Below, in pieces: positions 42,563 to 51,136 of a stretch of DNA of 64,000 nt (within the stretch, counting starts at the first letter, position 1; every line of letters begins with the position of its first letter). A program made the position numbers and the translations under genes. This DNA is from Thiotrichales bacterium. GTDB lineage: Bacteria > Pseudomonadota > Gammaproteobacteria > Beggiatoales > Beggiatoaceae. The stretch spans positions 1,297,677-1,361,676 of the forward strand of contig JADGDE010000001.1 of assembly GCA_016745035.1 (NCBI GenBank), given 5' to 3'. The notes under the pieces were generated by a model that made no database searches, had not been told where the DNA came from, and was given only the letters and a program-made list of their open reading frames with translations.

Positions 42563-44266
42563 TTATGTTATAACTTTGTTTTGTCCGGTTTGATATAAGC
42601 GTTCGGTTTCTGGCTCATCTGTGATTTGAGAATGCACTTGCGCAGGCAAACCTAAGGTAAAGGTACAGCCCTTATTTTCTTCACTTTCAATGGCGATATG
42701 ACCGCCCATCATTTCTGCAAAATGTTTAGCCAGCGCCAGACCTAAGCCCATACCGTCATGTTGTCGAGTTGAGGAGGCATCTTCTTGCGAAAATGCTTGA
42801 AAAACCTTGTCTTGCTTATCTACAGCAATCCCAACACCGTTATCAATCACGGCAAAATATAACCATTCTGTTTGCGTTTCTATATGTCGCTTCACTTGCA
42901 GTTTAATTTGCCCTTTTTGAGTAAACGTGCAGGCGTTACGGATGAGGCTTAATAAGGTTTGCCGCACTTTTTTGACATCGGTAAACAAATACCCAATATC
43001 TTCGCTATATTCGAGTTGGAAAACATTATTATTTTCAGCTAACCAAGGTTTAATTGTCTCATTGATATTTTGCAATAAGGGGATTAAGGGAACCGATTCA
43101 TTACAAAAAGCCAGTGCCTTGGTTTTTCCTGATTCAATATTAGAAATATCCAAAATATTATCAATCAAATCTAATAAGCGCTGCCCGGCGGCTAAAATCT
43201 TTTCCATATCATTGAGATAATCATTAAATAGGGTATCGTTTTCAATTTGATCACAAAAATCTTCAGATAAAATTTCGCTATAGCCAATAATCGCATTTAA
43301 AGGGGTACGTAACTCATGACTGACATTGGCTAAAAACTGGGTTTTTGTTTGGTTAGCTAATTCAGCTGCCTTTTTTGCTTGTCGCAATGAGGTTTCCACT
43401 TCTTTACGCAAGGTAATGTCACTAAAAGACATGACGCAGCCAATCACTTCATTACTATCAATCAAGGGGGCGGCGATATATTCAACGGGTATGGCTGTTC
43501 CATCTTTGCGCCAAAAAACCTCATTATTGATACGCTGACTCTTAGGTTTAGAGTTTGCCGATAACATATGGCAAACGGGACAATCATTTGGGGGGTAAGC
43601 CCGACCATTTTCATATGAATAATGAATCATTTCATGCTGCGGTTTACCAAGCATTTCCTCTGGGGTATAGCCGAGCATTTTGGCGGCTGCAGGATTTAAA
43701 AAGGCGATTGTGCCATCCAAAGCCATGCCAAAAATGCCCTCTTCGGTACTGTCTAAAATCAGTTGGTTTTGGCGGCTTAATAAACTTAAGGCGGTTTGTG
43801 CTTGTTTGCGCTCTTCCACTTCGTTACGTAAGTGTTGATTGGCTGCGCGCAAAGCTTGGGTATGTGAGTGTTCACGTTCTATAAAATGCAAATAAGTGCG
43901 AATGCGACTTAGCAATTGTTCTGGGTCAATGGGTTTGGTCAAATAATCGGCCGCACCGACAGCAAAACCTTTTTGGCGAAAATCTTCTGATTTATAAGCA
44001 GCGGTTAGAAAAACGATGGGAATATCGCGGGTTTTTTTACGTGATGATAAGATCTCTGCGACCTCAAAGCCATCGATCTCCGGCATTTGAATATCGAGAA
44101 TAATTAAATCAATAGGATACTGGGCAACACAATGTAAAGCATTATTGCCAGAATTAGCCTCAATAACGGTCACATCAATATGTTCGTTTAATAGGCTTTT
44201 TAGTGTAAATAAATTGTTCAGATTATCATCAACAATGAGAATCTGCGCTTTGTATTTTGTATCCAT
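42563..44266 (-). CDS. receiver-PAS-histidine kinase
   Basis: A 567-residue soluble kinase. The ATG at 44266 (MDTKYKAQILIVDDN) is chosen because it follows a perfect AGGAGG and opens the receiver; the frame runs back to 44338 only through repeat R1 copy L. Receiver: LIVDDN, IILDIQMPEIDG with intact Asp, LTAAY, YLTKPID. PAS: EEGIFGMALDGTIAFLNPAA with a cysteine pair (PPNDCPVCHM) inside it. HisKA: NVSHELRTPLNAIIGYSE. ATPase: SLIRNACTFTQ, VIDNGVGIA, GMGLGLALA. The N-terminal receiver suggests control by another kinase, perhaps the giant hybrid kinase encoded next to it. Confidence 0.93.
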   Translation of the reverse strand: MDTKYKAQILIVDDNLNNLFTLKSLLNEHIDVTVIEANSGNNALHCVAQYPIDLIILDIQMPEIDGFEVAEILSSRKKTRDIPIVFLTAAYKSEDFRQKGFAVGAADYLTKPIDPEQLLSRIRTYLHFIEREHSHTQALRAANQHLRNEVEERKQAQTALSLLSRQNQLILDSTEEGIFGMALDGTIAFLNPAAAKMLGYTPEEMLGKPQHEMIHYSYENGRAYPPNDCPVCHMLSANSKPKSQRINNEVFWRKDGTAIPVEYIAAPLIDSNEVIGCVMSFSDITLRKEVETSLRQAKKAAELANQTKTQFLANVSHELRTPLNAIIGYSEILSEDFCDQIENDTLFNDYLNDMEKILAAGQRLLDLIDNILDISNIESGKTKALAFCNESVPLIPLLQNINETIKPWLAENNNVFQLEYSEDIGYLFTDVKKVRQTLLSLIRNACTFTQKGQIKLQVKRHIETQTEWLYFAVIDNGVGIAVDKQDKVFQAFSQEDASSTRQHDGMGLGLALAKHFAEMMGGHIAIESEENKGCTFTLGLPAQVHSQITDEPETERLYQTGQNKVIT

Positions 44267-44288
44267 AATCCTCCTTTCATCATAGTTA

Positions 44289-44373
44289 CTGATGTTACGC
44301 ACTAAGCCAGTTTTTGTCACAATAGAGTTATTTCCCACCTACCTAGTGATATTTAGCCTTTGCGTAACATCAG
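44289..44373 (-). repeat. MITE-like repeat R1, copy L (short form)
   Basis: An 85-bp copy from CTGATGTTACGCACTAAGC to AGCCTTTGCGTAACATCAG. It lies 23 bp upstream of the start codon of the REC-PAS kinase, so it probably overlaps that gene's promoter region. Confidence 0.9.
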
Positions 44374-44468
44374 ATAATTACACAAAATTTAATTCATGGG
44401 AATATTTTTATCATATGAAGCTGATGCTCACCCTATGAAGATGACGTATTTATCATGTGAGATACTTA

Positions 44469-44647
44469 GAGTCTATGCGACATATGAATAATCTACTGCA
44501 AATCCGCTATTTTGGTCTAATTCCGCGCTTTTATTTAAAAAAAGGATTCTTAACGACTCACTCGTCGTTAAGTTCGCCTCATAAAACCACGGAATTAGCC
44601 TCAAAATATCTGATTTTCGCGACGATTCCCATACCTCGCATAGACTC
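44469..44647. repeat. 179-bp MITE R3 with ends GAGTCTATGCG
   Basis: A long imperfect palindrome. The outer ends are GAGTCTATGCGA and TCGCATAGACTC. Inside them AAAT-TATTTTG-CTAATTCCG pairs with CGGAATTAG-CAAAATA, and the centre is the hairpin TTAACGACtcactcGTCGTTAA. TTA flanks it on both sides (44466-44468 and 44648-44650), a 3-bp target duplication. The end GAGTCTATGC also borders the IS5-type remnant at 56220. It encodes nothing recognisable and is presumably non-autonomous. The 44374-44861 gap otherwise shows no gene. Confidence 0.85.
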
Positions 44648-44861
44648 TTAAGGTATGGCATTATGGGTCGTTGTGTGCATTTGGCTCTCATTTTATATTT
44701 ATTAGCTGAGCTTATACCGCAAATTGATAACAGAGACAAGTGCGCTATGATTAATGACATCTTGCACCCTCTTGGCTTTGTCCTTATTATGCCTAAATTG
44801 AATATGCCAGCAGAACACTATGGTATTTGTATGCACCCGCTAACAGTATTAGGAAATAAAT

Positions 44862-46175
44862 ATGTTTAGATTAAACCCAACACTCATCGGCTTTAGTCTG
44901 TTGTATTTGCTATCTCCTGCCACTATTGCACAGGACTTGGGCAGTTTTTATCAATTAGCTAAACAATCCAATCCTAACTTAAAAATCAGTGACACAGAAC
45001 GACAAGTTGTTGCCAGCCGACGAGATCAAGCGGCTACGGCTTTTCGTCCACAAGTTAATTTAAACGGGCGTTATAGTAAAAGTTTTGATGCTGGCAGCAA
45101 TAATGATGGCACACAATATGGCTATAGCCTTAGTTTAGATCAGGCGTTATATGCCAAACCTTCTCGAATTGCCCTTTCGCAGGCAGAATTAAATCAACAA
45201 AGAGCCGAATATAGTTATCAAGCCACAGCGCAAAACCTCATGCTACAGGTGTCTGAACGGTATTTTGATATATTGAAAGCACAAAATAACCTAGAGTTTG
45301 CGAAAAATAATAAAGCCACGGTGCAAAAACAATTAAACCAAAGCCAGCAAAAATTTGAAGTGGGGGTCAGCGCCATCACTGATGTGCGGGAATCTGAAGC
45401 TTTATATGATTTGGCGATTGCTGAAGAAATCAGTGCAGAAAACCAACGGCAAATCAGTTTAGAGCGTTTGCGTGAGTTAGTCGGTGATTATAAGCAATCT
45501 CCCAGCATGTTTACTGGTGAACTACAATTGATCCCACCTCAACCAAATGAGATTGATGCTTGGGTCACAGAAGCATTAGCCCAGCATCCGTTATTAAAAA
45601 ATGCCCAATTACAAATTCGCATTGCTGATCAAGAAATTGACAAACGTCGCAGTGTTAAGCGCCCTAGCGTTAATCTACAGCTCTCACATGGCTATAATCA
45701 TAGCAATGTTGGTTTTGCCGATGGCGGTAGCTTGCAACACAGTATCGGTGTGGTCGCCAATATGCCGATTGATTTAAGCGGACGAATTCGCGCTAATACT
45801 GCTGAGGGGCGTTTATTGTATCAACAAAGTTTAGACTCCAAAGAACAACAAAGTCGTCAGATCCAGCAACAAACACGGGCGGCTTATTTGAATGTGGTCT
45901 CTGCCATTAGTCGAGTAAAAGCTTTACGACAAGCTTTGCGTTCTAGCAATACGGCTTATGAATCCACCAAAACCAGTTTTGATGTTGGCAGCCGTACAGT
46001 GGTCGATGTCTTAAATGCAAAAAGAGCTTACCTACAAACCGAGCGAGACCTCTTTGCCGCAGGTTATGATTATTTGCTCAATACTTTGCGCTTAAAACAA
46101 GCGGTGGGCAGTTTGTCTGAACAAGACTTAGAAAATATTGAAAATGTTTACCGTCAACATAGCGAGGATAAATGA
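44862..46175 (+). CDS. TolC-family outer-membrane efflux protein
   Basis: A 437-residue TolC-like channel protein. After a signal peptide (LNPTLIGFSLLYLLSPATIA) come the two repeated coiled-coil/strand halves. Family traits are LAKQSNPNLKISDTERQVVA, the VSERYFDILKAQNNLEFAKN stretch, QSQQKFEVGVSAITDVRESE and, in the second half, TKTSFDVGSRTVVDVLNAKR and YLLNTLRLKQAVGSL. TolC proteins join inner-membrane pumps or type I exporters to the outside. No membrane-fusion or pump gene lies beside it. The next gene overlaps its stop by 4 bp. Confidence 0.93.
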   Translation: MFRLNPTLIGFSLLYLLSPATIAQDLGSFYQLAKQSNPNLKISDTERQVVASRRDQAATAFRPQVNLNGRYSKSFDAGSNNDGTQYGYSLSLDQALYAKPSRIALSQAELNQQRAEYSYQATAQNLMLQVSERYFDILKAQNNLEFAKNNKATVQKQLNQSQQKFEVGVSAITDVRESEALYDLAIAEEISAENQRQISLERLRELVGDYKQSPSMFTGELQLIPPQPNEIDAWVTEALAQHPLLKNAQLQIRIADQEIDKRRSVKRPSVNLQLSHGYNHSNVGFADGGSLQHSIGVVANMPIDLSGRIRANTAEGRLLYQQSLDSKEQQSRQIQQQTRAAYLNVVSAISRVKALRQALRSSNTAYESTKTSFDVGSRTVVDVLNAKRAYLQTERDLFAAGYDYLLNTLRLKQAVGSLSEQDLENIENVYRQHSEDK

Positions 46176-46576
46176 CTACTTTTTTAATTATTTCCAGTAT
46201 TTGGGCGGTGCTGTCTTTACTGCTATTAGCCTTATCTTGGAATTTAATTCGTATAGGTGATGTCAAATGGCATCGTAATTTGATGCTATTTCTCAGTGTC
46301 ACTGGGGTGATTTTTGTTATCGTTTACCTAATCAATCAAACCTGGTATACGCCATTGCAATTACCGCCGGGGTATTTTCCTTGGCTAGTTGTGCACGGTA
46401 TTAGTGGGCTGATTCCGCTGGTGGGAGCATTTATTTTAATTATTTCTCGCCTTTATGCGAGTCCCCAACATCACTTTAATCATTATCACCGCTATTATGG
46501 GCGCGTATTTAGTCTCTTTTGGGTATTTGCGCATTTGGGAGGCTTGTACAACGCTGCCTTATTGTTGACTCGCTGA
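46172..46576 (+). CDS. DUF420-like small membrane protein
   Basis: A 134-residue protein with four hydrophobic helices. Three conserved-looking histidine spots (VKWHRNLMLFLS, WLVVHGISGL, HYHRYYGR) and the end FWVFAHLGGLYNAALLL fit DUF420. The Bacillus member of that family (CtaM/YozB) is needed for maturation of a haem-copper oxidase. Its ATG overlaps the tolC-like stop (ATGA), so translation is coupled. The assignment is by pattern only. Confidence 0.6.
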   Translation: MTTFLIISSIWAVLSLLLLALSWNLIRIGDVKWHRNLMLFLSVTGVIFVIVYLINQTWYTPLQLPPGYFPWLVVHGISGLIPLVGAFILIISRLYASPQHHFNHYHRYYGRVFSLFWVFAHLGGLYNAALLLTR

Positions 46577-46591
46577 TTATTGAGGAAATGC

Positions 46592-47482
46592 ATGTTCAAA
46601 GTCTTTTTGCTTTTACAGTCCATGCGTTTACCTTTTTTAATTTTAACCCCTATTTGTGTGTTTTTAGGGACAAGTGTCCTTATCCATCAACATATTCCTA
46701 TTAATTGGATTTTACTTAGCCTAGGCACAGTGGGTGCTTTATCGGCACATATCGCGGTTAATTTACTCAATGAGTATATAGATTTTAAATCAGGGCTAGA
46801 TTTAGAAACTAAAAAAACGCCTTTTAGTGGTGGCAGTGGTGTATTACCACAATATAACGAGATGCTCGGCTTGGTGCTCTCTTTCGCCTTATTTACTTGG
46901 CTAACGACCCTAATGATAGGTGGGGTTTTTATCAGTATTTATGGAATTGATATTTTATTTGTCGGTTTGCTTGGGGTGATATTAATTTCCACCTATACCC
47001 CTTGGCTTAACCGTTTACCTTGGTTGTGCTTAATCGCTCCAGGGCTAGGTTTTGGTATCTTGATGCCTGTCGGGATTCAATTTGTTCTGACGGGATATTA
47101 CGATTTTTTAATCTGGAAAATTGCTCTCATTCCCTTTTTTTTATTCAATAACCTACTGTTATTAAATCAATATCCTGATATAGTGGCAGATAGAAATCGA
47201 GGGCGGCGACACTTCCCTATTAGTTATGGCATCGATCGCAGTAATGAAATCTATCTCTTATTTACGTTTGCCAGTGGCTTTTTTTTATTATTGTGGGTAA
47301 GTTTTGGCGAGCTGCCAAGAACAAGTTTAGCTGCTTTAGCACCTTGGTCTTTATCTTTTGTCGCTTTATATGGTGCGCTAAAATATAAACAGAACCTGGG
47401 GCAGTTTCCTCGCTATTTAGCTGCCAATGTTGCAGCGAGTGTCTTGACCCCGTTGGTTTTGGCAACAAGTTTACTGGTTTAA
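46592..47482 (+). CDS. UbiA-family prenyltransferase (MenA-like)
   Basis: A 296-residue inner-membrane protein. The ATG at 46592 (MFKVFLLLQSMRLPFLILTP) follows GAGGAAATGC. Two aspartate-rich Mg-binding motifs are present: NLLNEYIDFKSGLDLETKK near 71-89 and LNQYPDIVADRNRGRRHFPI near 190-209. About eight membrane segments are visible. Such enzymes attach polyprenyl chains to aromatic acceptors; the GGSGVLPQ segment and GRRHF are most like MenA (DHNA prenyltransferase) relatives. Menaquinone synthesis cannot be confirmed from this window. It follows the DUF420 gene by 15 bp. Confidence 0.8.
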   Translation: MFKVFLLLQSMRLPFLILTPICVFLGTSVLIHQHIPINWILLSLGTVGALSAHIAVNLLNEYIDFKSGLDLETKKTPFSGGSGVLPQYNEMLGLVLSFALFTWLTTLMIGGVFISIYGIDILFVGLLGVILISTYTPWLNRLPWLCLIAPGLGFGILMPVGIQFVLTGYYDFLIWKIALIPFFLFNNLLLLNQYPDIVADRNRGRRHFPISYGIDRSNEIYLLFTFASGFFLLLWVSFGELPRTSLAALAPWSLSFVALYGALKYKQNLGQFPRYLAANVAASVLTPLVLATSLLV

Positions 47483-47567
47483 CAACGCCTTTTTTCTGGC
47501 GCTTGATCGTAAACAAACTGAATAATCTCATGTGTTGAAATATGTATAAATAATGGGGTAATTTTTT

Positions 47568-48785
47568 ATGGAAAAAACAAAAATTATAAGCACGTATGTT
47601 AAAACCATTCTTCTGAGTGTGGTATTAGTTACCGGGATTTGTTTATTTCAATTAAGTTTTGTACTCGAAGTTGCCTCTATTTCAATTAAAACCTTATTTA
47701 TCCCCTTATTGGCTGCAATTGCCATTGGCGCTTTTAGTGCGACCGTATTGGTTTATCGCCAATTAACCCCAGAACACCCTTTAAAAATATACCTAACCTA
47801 TACATTTTTAAGTCTTTGTATTATTGAAACATTTTTTACTTTACAAGTTATTTTTGTCTTAAAAGACTTTAAGCCACAATATGCAATTGTGCCAACCGTT
47901 TTATCTATCGTCATTGGTTTATTACTCAGTACCGTGATTTTATTTAAGCAACGTTTACAAAAAAGCCATGAAGATATTGCCGCCGCCCATGATGAAATCC
48001 AAAGTTTAAATAAGCGTTTAGAAACCGATAATCTGCGCATGAGTGCCGAGTTGGAAGTCGCGCAACGTTTACAACAAATGCTCTTACCAAGCACCGCTGA
48101 TTTGAATAATAATGAGCAATTGCAAATCGCCAGTTTGATGCAAGCGGCTGATGAAATTGGCGGTGATTATTATGATGTCATCGAACACAATAAACACACC
48201 CGTATTGTGATTGGCGATGTCACCGGGCATGGCCTTGAAAGTGGTGTTTTGATGCTGATGGTACAAGCAGCACTGCGCACTTTAGTCATTCACGATGTCA
48301 CCAATCCGATTCAGTTATTTAAGAGCTTAAATCAAAGTATTTATGAAAATGTTGAACGCACACAAATGGACAAAAACTTAACCTTAACCATGTTGGATTA
48401 TTGTGATGGCAATGTCACTATCACAGGGCAGCATGAAGAAGTATTGATCGTGCGTAAATCGGGTGAGATTGAGCGCATTGATACCTTAGAGTTGGGTTTT
48501 ATGATTGGCTTAGAGTCTGATATAGGACATTTGCTTGCCAGTGTGGATGTGCAGTTATACCAAGGCGATGGCATCGTTTTATACACTGATGGGCTGATTG
48601 AAGCGCAAAATGCGGCAAAAGAAACCTTTGGCGTTGAGCGTGTGTGTGACCTATTGCAAAATTGCTGGCAACAATCCACCGCAGAGGAAGTGATTGAGTT
48701 TATCATGAATGGTTTACACGACTATACCGCCACCAAAGAACTCGAAGATGATTTAACCTTATTGGTTTGTAAGCAAATCACTTGA
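47568..48785 (+). CDS. membrane SpoIIE/RsbU-type PP2C phosphatase
   Basis: A 405-residue protein. Four membrane helices (to about residue 128) precede a coiled coil (LQKSHEDIAAAHDEIQSLNK). The PPM/PP2C phosphatase domain starts with SAELEVAQRLQQMLLPS, the family's linker helix. It has GGDYYDVIEHNKHTRIVIGD for metal binding, GHGLESGVLMLMVQAAL, LYTDGLIEAQNA and a final ELEDDLTLLVCK with the last metal-ligand Asp. Such enzymes dephosphorylate anti-sigma-antagonist proteins; no partner kinase or STAS protein is nearby. It overlaps the convergent gspJ-like gene by 27 bp. Confidence 0.92.
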   Translation: MEKTKIISTYVKTILLSVVLVTGICLFQLSFVLEVASISIKTLFIPLLAAIAIGAFSATVLVYRQLTPEHPLKIYLTYTFLSLCIIETFFTLQVIFVLKDFKPQYAIVPTVLSIVIGLLLSTVILFKQRLQKSHEDIAAAHDEIQSLNKRLETDNLRMSAELEVAQRLQQMLLPSTADLNNNEQLQIASLMQAADEIGGDYYDVIEHNKHTRIVIGDVTGHGLESGVLMLMVQAALRTLVIHDVTNPIQLFKSLNQSIYENVERTQMDKNLTLTMLDYCDGNVTITGQHEEVLIVRKSGEIERIDTLELGFMIGLESDIGHLLASVDVQLYQGDGIVLYTDGLIEAQNAAKETFGVERVCDLLQNCWQQSTAEEVIEFIMNGLHDYTATKELEDDLTLLVCKQIT

Positions 48786-49394
48786 AGCTTTTGGACGAAT
48801 TGGCGTTTGTGGCAATTCAAATAAACGCTTAATTTCTCCCCATTCAGTATGCTTAAAATGCAGTTGTACCGCGATCAGCTCTGAGGGCTGTTGTGGGTTT
48901 TCTTGGTTCGGTGGCCACGTGTCATGTGCTTGTTGTTTGGCATCAATATATTGCCAATTCAATTCGCTGATGTGGCTTAATAAGCTCAAACGTTGCATCT
49001 GACTATCTTGGGCGCGATCCAACACTTGCCAATCGCCACGGTATAAACTGCCCTCTTCAACAAACCACGCTAACCGTTGTAAATCACTGCGTTTTTCTTG
49101 ACGATAATTCGCCAAACCACTGCGGCTAAAACGCAAACCTTGCCGATCACCGATAAAAGCCGCTTGTGTGTCGCCAAACTCATTGCGAATAGGGCGGGCA
49201 ATCGCTTGTTGTAAATCAGTCTCTAGCCGTTGTAGTGTCAGTTGCAAACGTCGTAGTTGGTTTTCTTGCTGTTCTAAATATTGTTGGGTACTTAAAAACT
49301 GCCCCAAACCTTGATAACTGATCAAACTTAAAATACTAAATACTGCGAGGGCAACTAACAGCTCTAACAGGGTAAACCCTGTGGATTTATTCAT
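48759..49394 (-). CDS. gspJ: type II secretion minor pseudopilin GspJ
   Basis: A 211-residue pseudopilin. The ATG at 49394 (MNKSTGFTLLELLVALAVFS) is right: the prepilin peptidase site G^FTLLE is six residues in. The frame runs further back only through the preceding amidase gene. After the hydrophobic helix come GspJ features (LGQFLSTQQYLEQQENQLRR, LRFSRSGLANYRQ, LQRLAWFVEEGSLYRGDW). GspJ caps the pseudopilus with GspI and GspK, but neither is here, so it is detached from any gsp operon. Its ATG overlaps the amidase stop by 8 bp, indicating translational coupling. Confidence 0.9.
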   Translation of the reverse strand: MNKSTGFTLLELLVALAVFSILSLISYQGLGQFLSTQQYLEQQENQLRRLQLTLQRLETDLQQAIARPIRNEFGDTQAAFIGDRQGLRFSRSGLANYRQEKRSDLQRLAWFVEEGSLYRGDWQVLDRAQDSQMQRLSLLSHISELNWQYIDAKQQAHDTWPPNQENPQQPSELIAVQLHFKHTEWGEIKRLFELPQTPIRPKASSDLLTNQ

Positions 49395-50274
49395 CCTTAT
49401 CGCTATCTGTCTTATTGTCTTTAGGGGCTTGGGGGCTGACCAAGGTTTTAGGCGGTTCTGGCACAGGTAATAAGGGTACATTATCCAGATAGGCGGTTTC
49501 TTTGGGAAAGGCAGCAAAACGCAAAATAGCCCGCTCTAAAGCGGCGATAATCAGTTGTTGATAGACTTTTTGACTGAGTTTTTTTTCCTCAAGCTGATTG
49601 ACGATTACCCCACATTCAAACAACACGGCTGGCATTTTACTGCGCCGTAAAATCACCAATTCATCATATTGATAAATGCCTTTTTCGGGGACGAGTAAAC
49701 GTCGATTTTCACCTTCAATGGGTTCTTGATGATGTGGGCTGGGGCTAAAATCTAAACTAAGCAATTCCTTGGCAAGCATATCGGCAAAAATTAAGCTTTG
49801 CTGAGCTTTGCGATTATGCTCGGAGACAAACACAGAAAAACCCGAAAAATCATTACTATAGTGCTGGGTGTGGTCTTTATATTGCCAAGGCTTTAAGTAT
49901 TTATCTTGTACCGAATCATGGTGAATAGAGATTAATAAATCAGCACGTTTGGCATTGGCAAAGCTGGCGCGTGAGTGTAATGGCATTTCAGGATTACGCT
50001 GGCTGATAATAAAACTGCGCTTAAATCCTTGCATTAATAAGCGTTTGAGCAATAATTCAGCAATAATTTTATTAAAGGCATATTCATTTACCCCAGTGGC
50101 ACTGCTAGCACCTGGTTTTTTTGGTGAATGACCGACATCAATAGCAATGCTCAAATCACGGTTGATACACTCAGCCGAACTAGAAGGCGCAAGCAGGCTT
50201 AAGAAAATAAAACTCAGCAAAAAACTGGTTATTGGGACGGGGAAATATAACATAAGCCACTCATTTATAAGCAC
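49387..50274 (-). CDS. N-acetylmuramoyl-L-alanine amidase (Amidase_3)
   Basis: A 295-residue exported zinc amidase that splits the peptide from the glycan of peptidoglycan. A signal peptide (YFPVPITSFLLSFIFLSLLA) is followed at once by the catalytic domain: AIDVGHSPKKPGASS (zinc His), NEYAFNKIIAELLLKRLL (zinc Glu), DLLISIHHDSVQ (zinc His) and VLFECGVIVNQLEEKKL with the catalytic Glu. There is no AMIN or LysM domain. The Pro/Asp-rich tail is probably disordered. The ATG at 50274 overlaps the upstream stop by 14 bp; 50253 is an alternative. Confidence 0.92.
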   Translation of the reverse strand: MLINEWLMLYFPVPITSFLLSFIFLSLLAPSSSAECINRDLSIAIDVGHSPKKPGASSATGVNEYAFNKIIAELLLKRLLMQGFKRSFIISQRNPEMPLHSRASFANAKRADLLISIHHDSVQDKYLKPWQYKDHTQHYSNDFSGFSVFVSEHNRKAQQSLIFADMLAKELLSLDFSPSPHHQEPIEGENRRLLVPEKGIYQYDELVILRRSKMPAVLFECGVIVNQLEEKKLSQKVYQQLIIAALERAILRFAAFPKETAYLDNVPLLPVPEPPKTLVSPQAPKDNKTDSDKDE

Positions 50275-50965
50275 GCTGACGCTTGGTCACACGCTGTTTT
50301 TCTAAGACAATTTTTGCTTGTCCCTTGGCATCAAAAACCAAATGCCAAGTGTGTTTTGCTTCCCCATCGATGCGCAAAGGTTCTTTAGCTTTGCGCTTGG
50401 GGTTATGTACAGAAAAATGTAAATCGTAATGCACGACGGTTTTTTGTGCATGGTCGCTGATATTCAAATTGCCGAGCAAATGTTGATCAATCTCCGGCCA
50501 ACGTTCAAAAAAATCTATTTTTTCTTGCCTTACCATCAATTTTTCGACAAAACCCCAATCATAATAGTCGATTTCATCAGCATAATAATTCATTAAACTG
50601 TCAATATCATTACTGGCCAAAGCACTAAAATAACCTTGAATAAAATTGACGACTTGCTTGGTCATCGGGTGAGAGGGAGATTTTTGAGTGATGGTGCTGG
50701 GATGAGCAAGACCATTGAAGACCTGCAAGGTTTCATTGTTTTTAATATTTTTGATGCTGACCGACTGTAACTGCCGTGTTTCAGCATGTTGCGCCCAAGC
50801 TAACTGCTGGTTATCACTAAAAATAAACACCAGTGTATACAGGCTAAATAAAATACCTAACAGCAAACACATGCCAAAATAATTTTGTTTCGCATAAGGA
50901 AGATTGGCAGTGTTTGGCGATGATGAAGGCAAGCGGCGGTAATAGGCTTGTTGTCGTTTATTCAT
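50261..50965 (-). CDS. membrane-anchored NTF2-like protein
   Basis: A 234-residue protein starting at the ATG at 50965 (MNKRQQAYYRRLPSSS), which follows a GGAG. One membrane helix (about 31-50, GMCLLLGILFSLYTLVFIF) leads to a periplasmic domain of about 130 residues. That domain (VVNFIQGYFSALASNDIDSL, MNYYADEIDYYDWG, KHTWHLVF, EKQRVTKRQR) matches the C-terminal domain of the Ser/Thr kinase encoded upstream (FVGNYFAATERADIEALLNA, YAERVDYFHWG, RHTWKLIKE, EKQQVIERKR). The fold is probably NTF2/SnoaL-like. The two proteins thus share an extracytoplasmic domain. No function is known. Confidence 0.75.
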   Translation of the reverse strand: MNKRQQAYYRRLPSSSPNTANLPYAKQNYFGMCLLLGILFSLYTLVFIFSDNQQLAWAQHAETRQLQSVSIKNIKNNETLQVFNGLAHPSTITQKSPSHPMTKQVVNFIQGYFSALASNDIDSLMNYYADEIDYYDWGFVEKLMVRQEKIDFFERWPEIDQHLLGNLNISDHAQKTVVHYDLHFSVHNPKRKAKEPLRIDGEAKHTWHLVFDAKGQAKIVLEKQRVTKRQRAYK

Positions 50966-51136
50966 AATGACTCCGGCGTTTAACAACGCACTTTTGGCAA
51001 TATTCCATTTAGCCGAGACAACAGAATCGGATAAATATTGTCGGCACATGGGATTTTTAGCAAGATAGTTGCCAAAAAGCCTAAGATTGTTCAAAACGGG
51101 CCAGGAAAAAGTATCAATGCAAACGCGGAGAAAACG

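Noticed and set aside
44457-44651. 64-codon frame in the kinase-tolC gap
   Set aside because: It lies wholly inside the palindromic MITE R3 and has no protein features.
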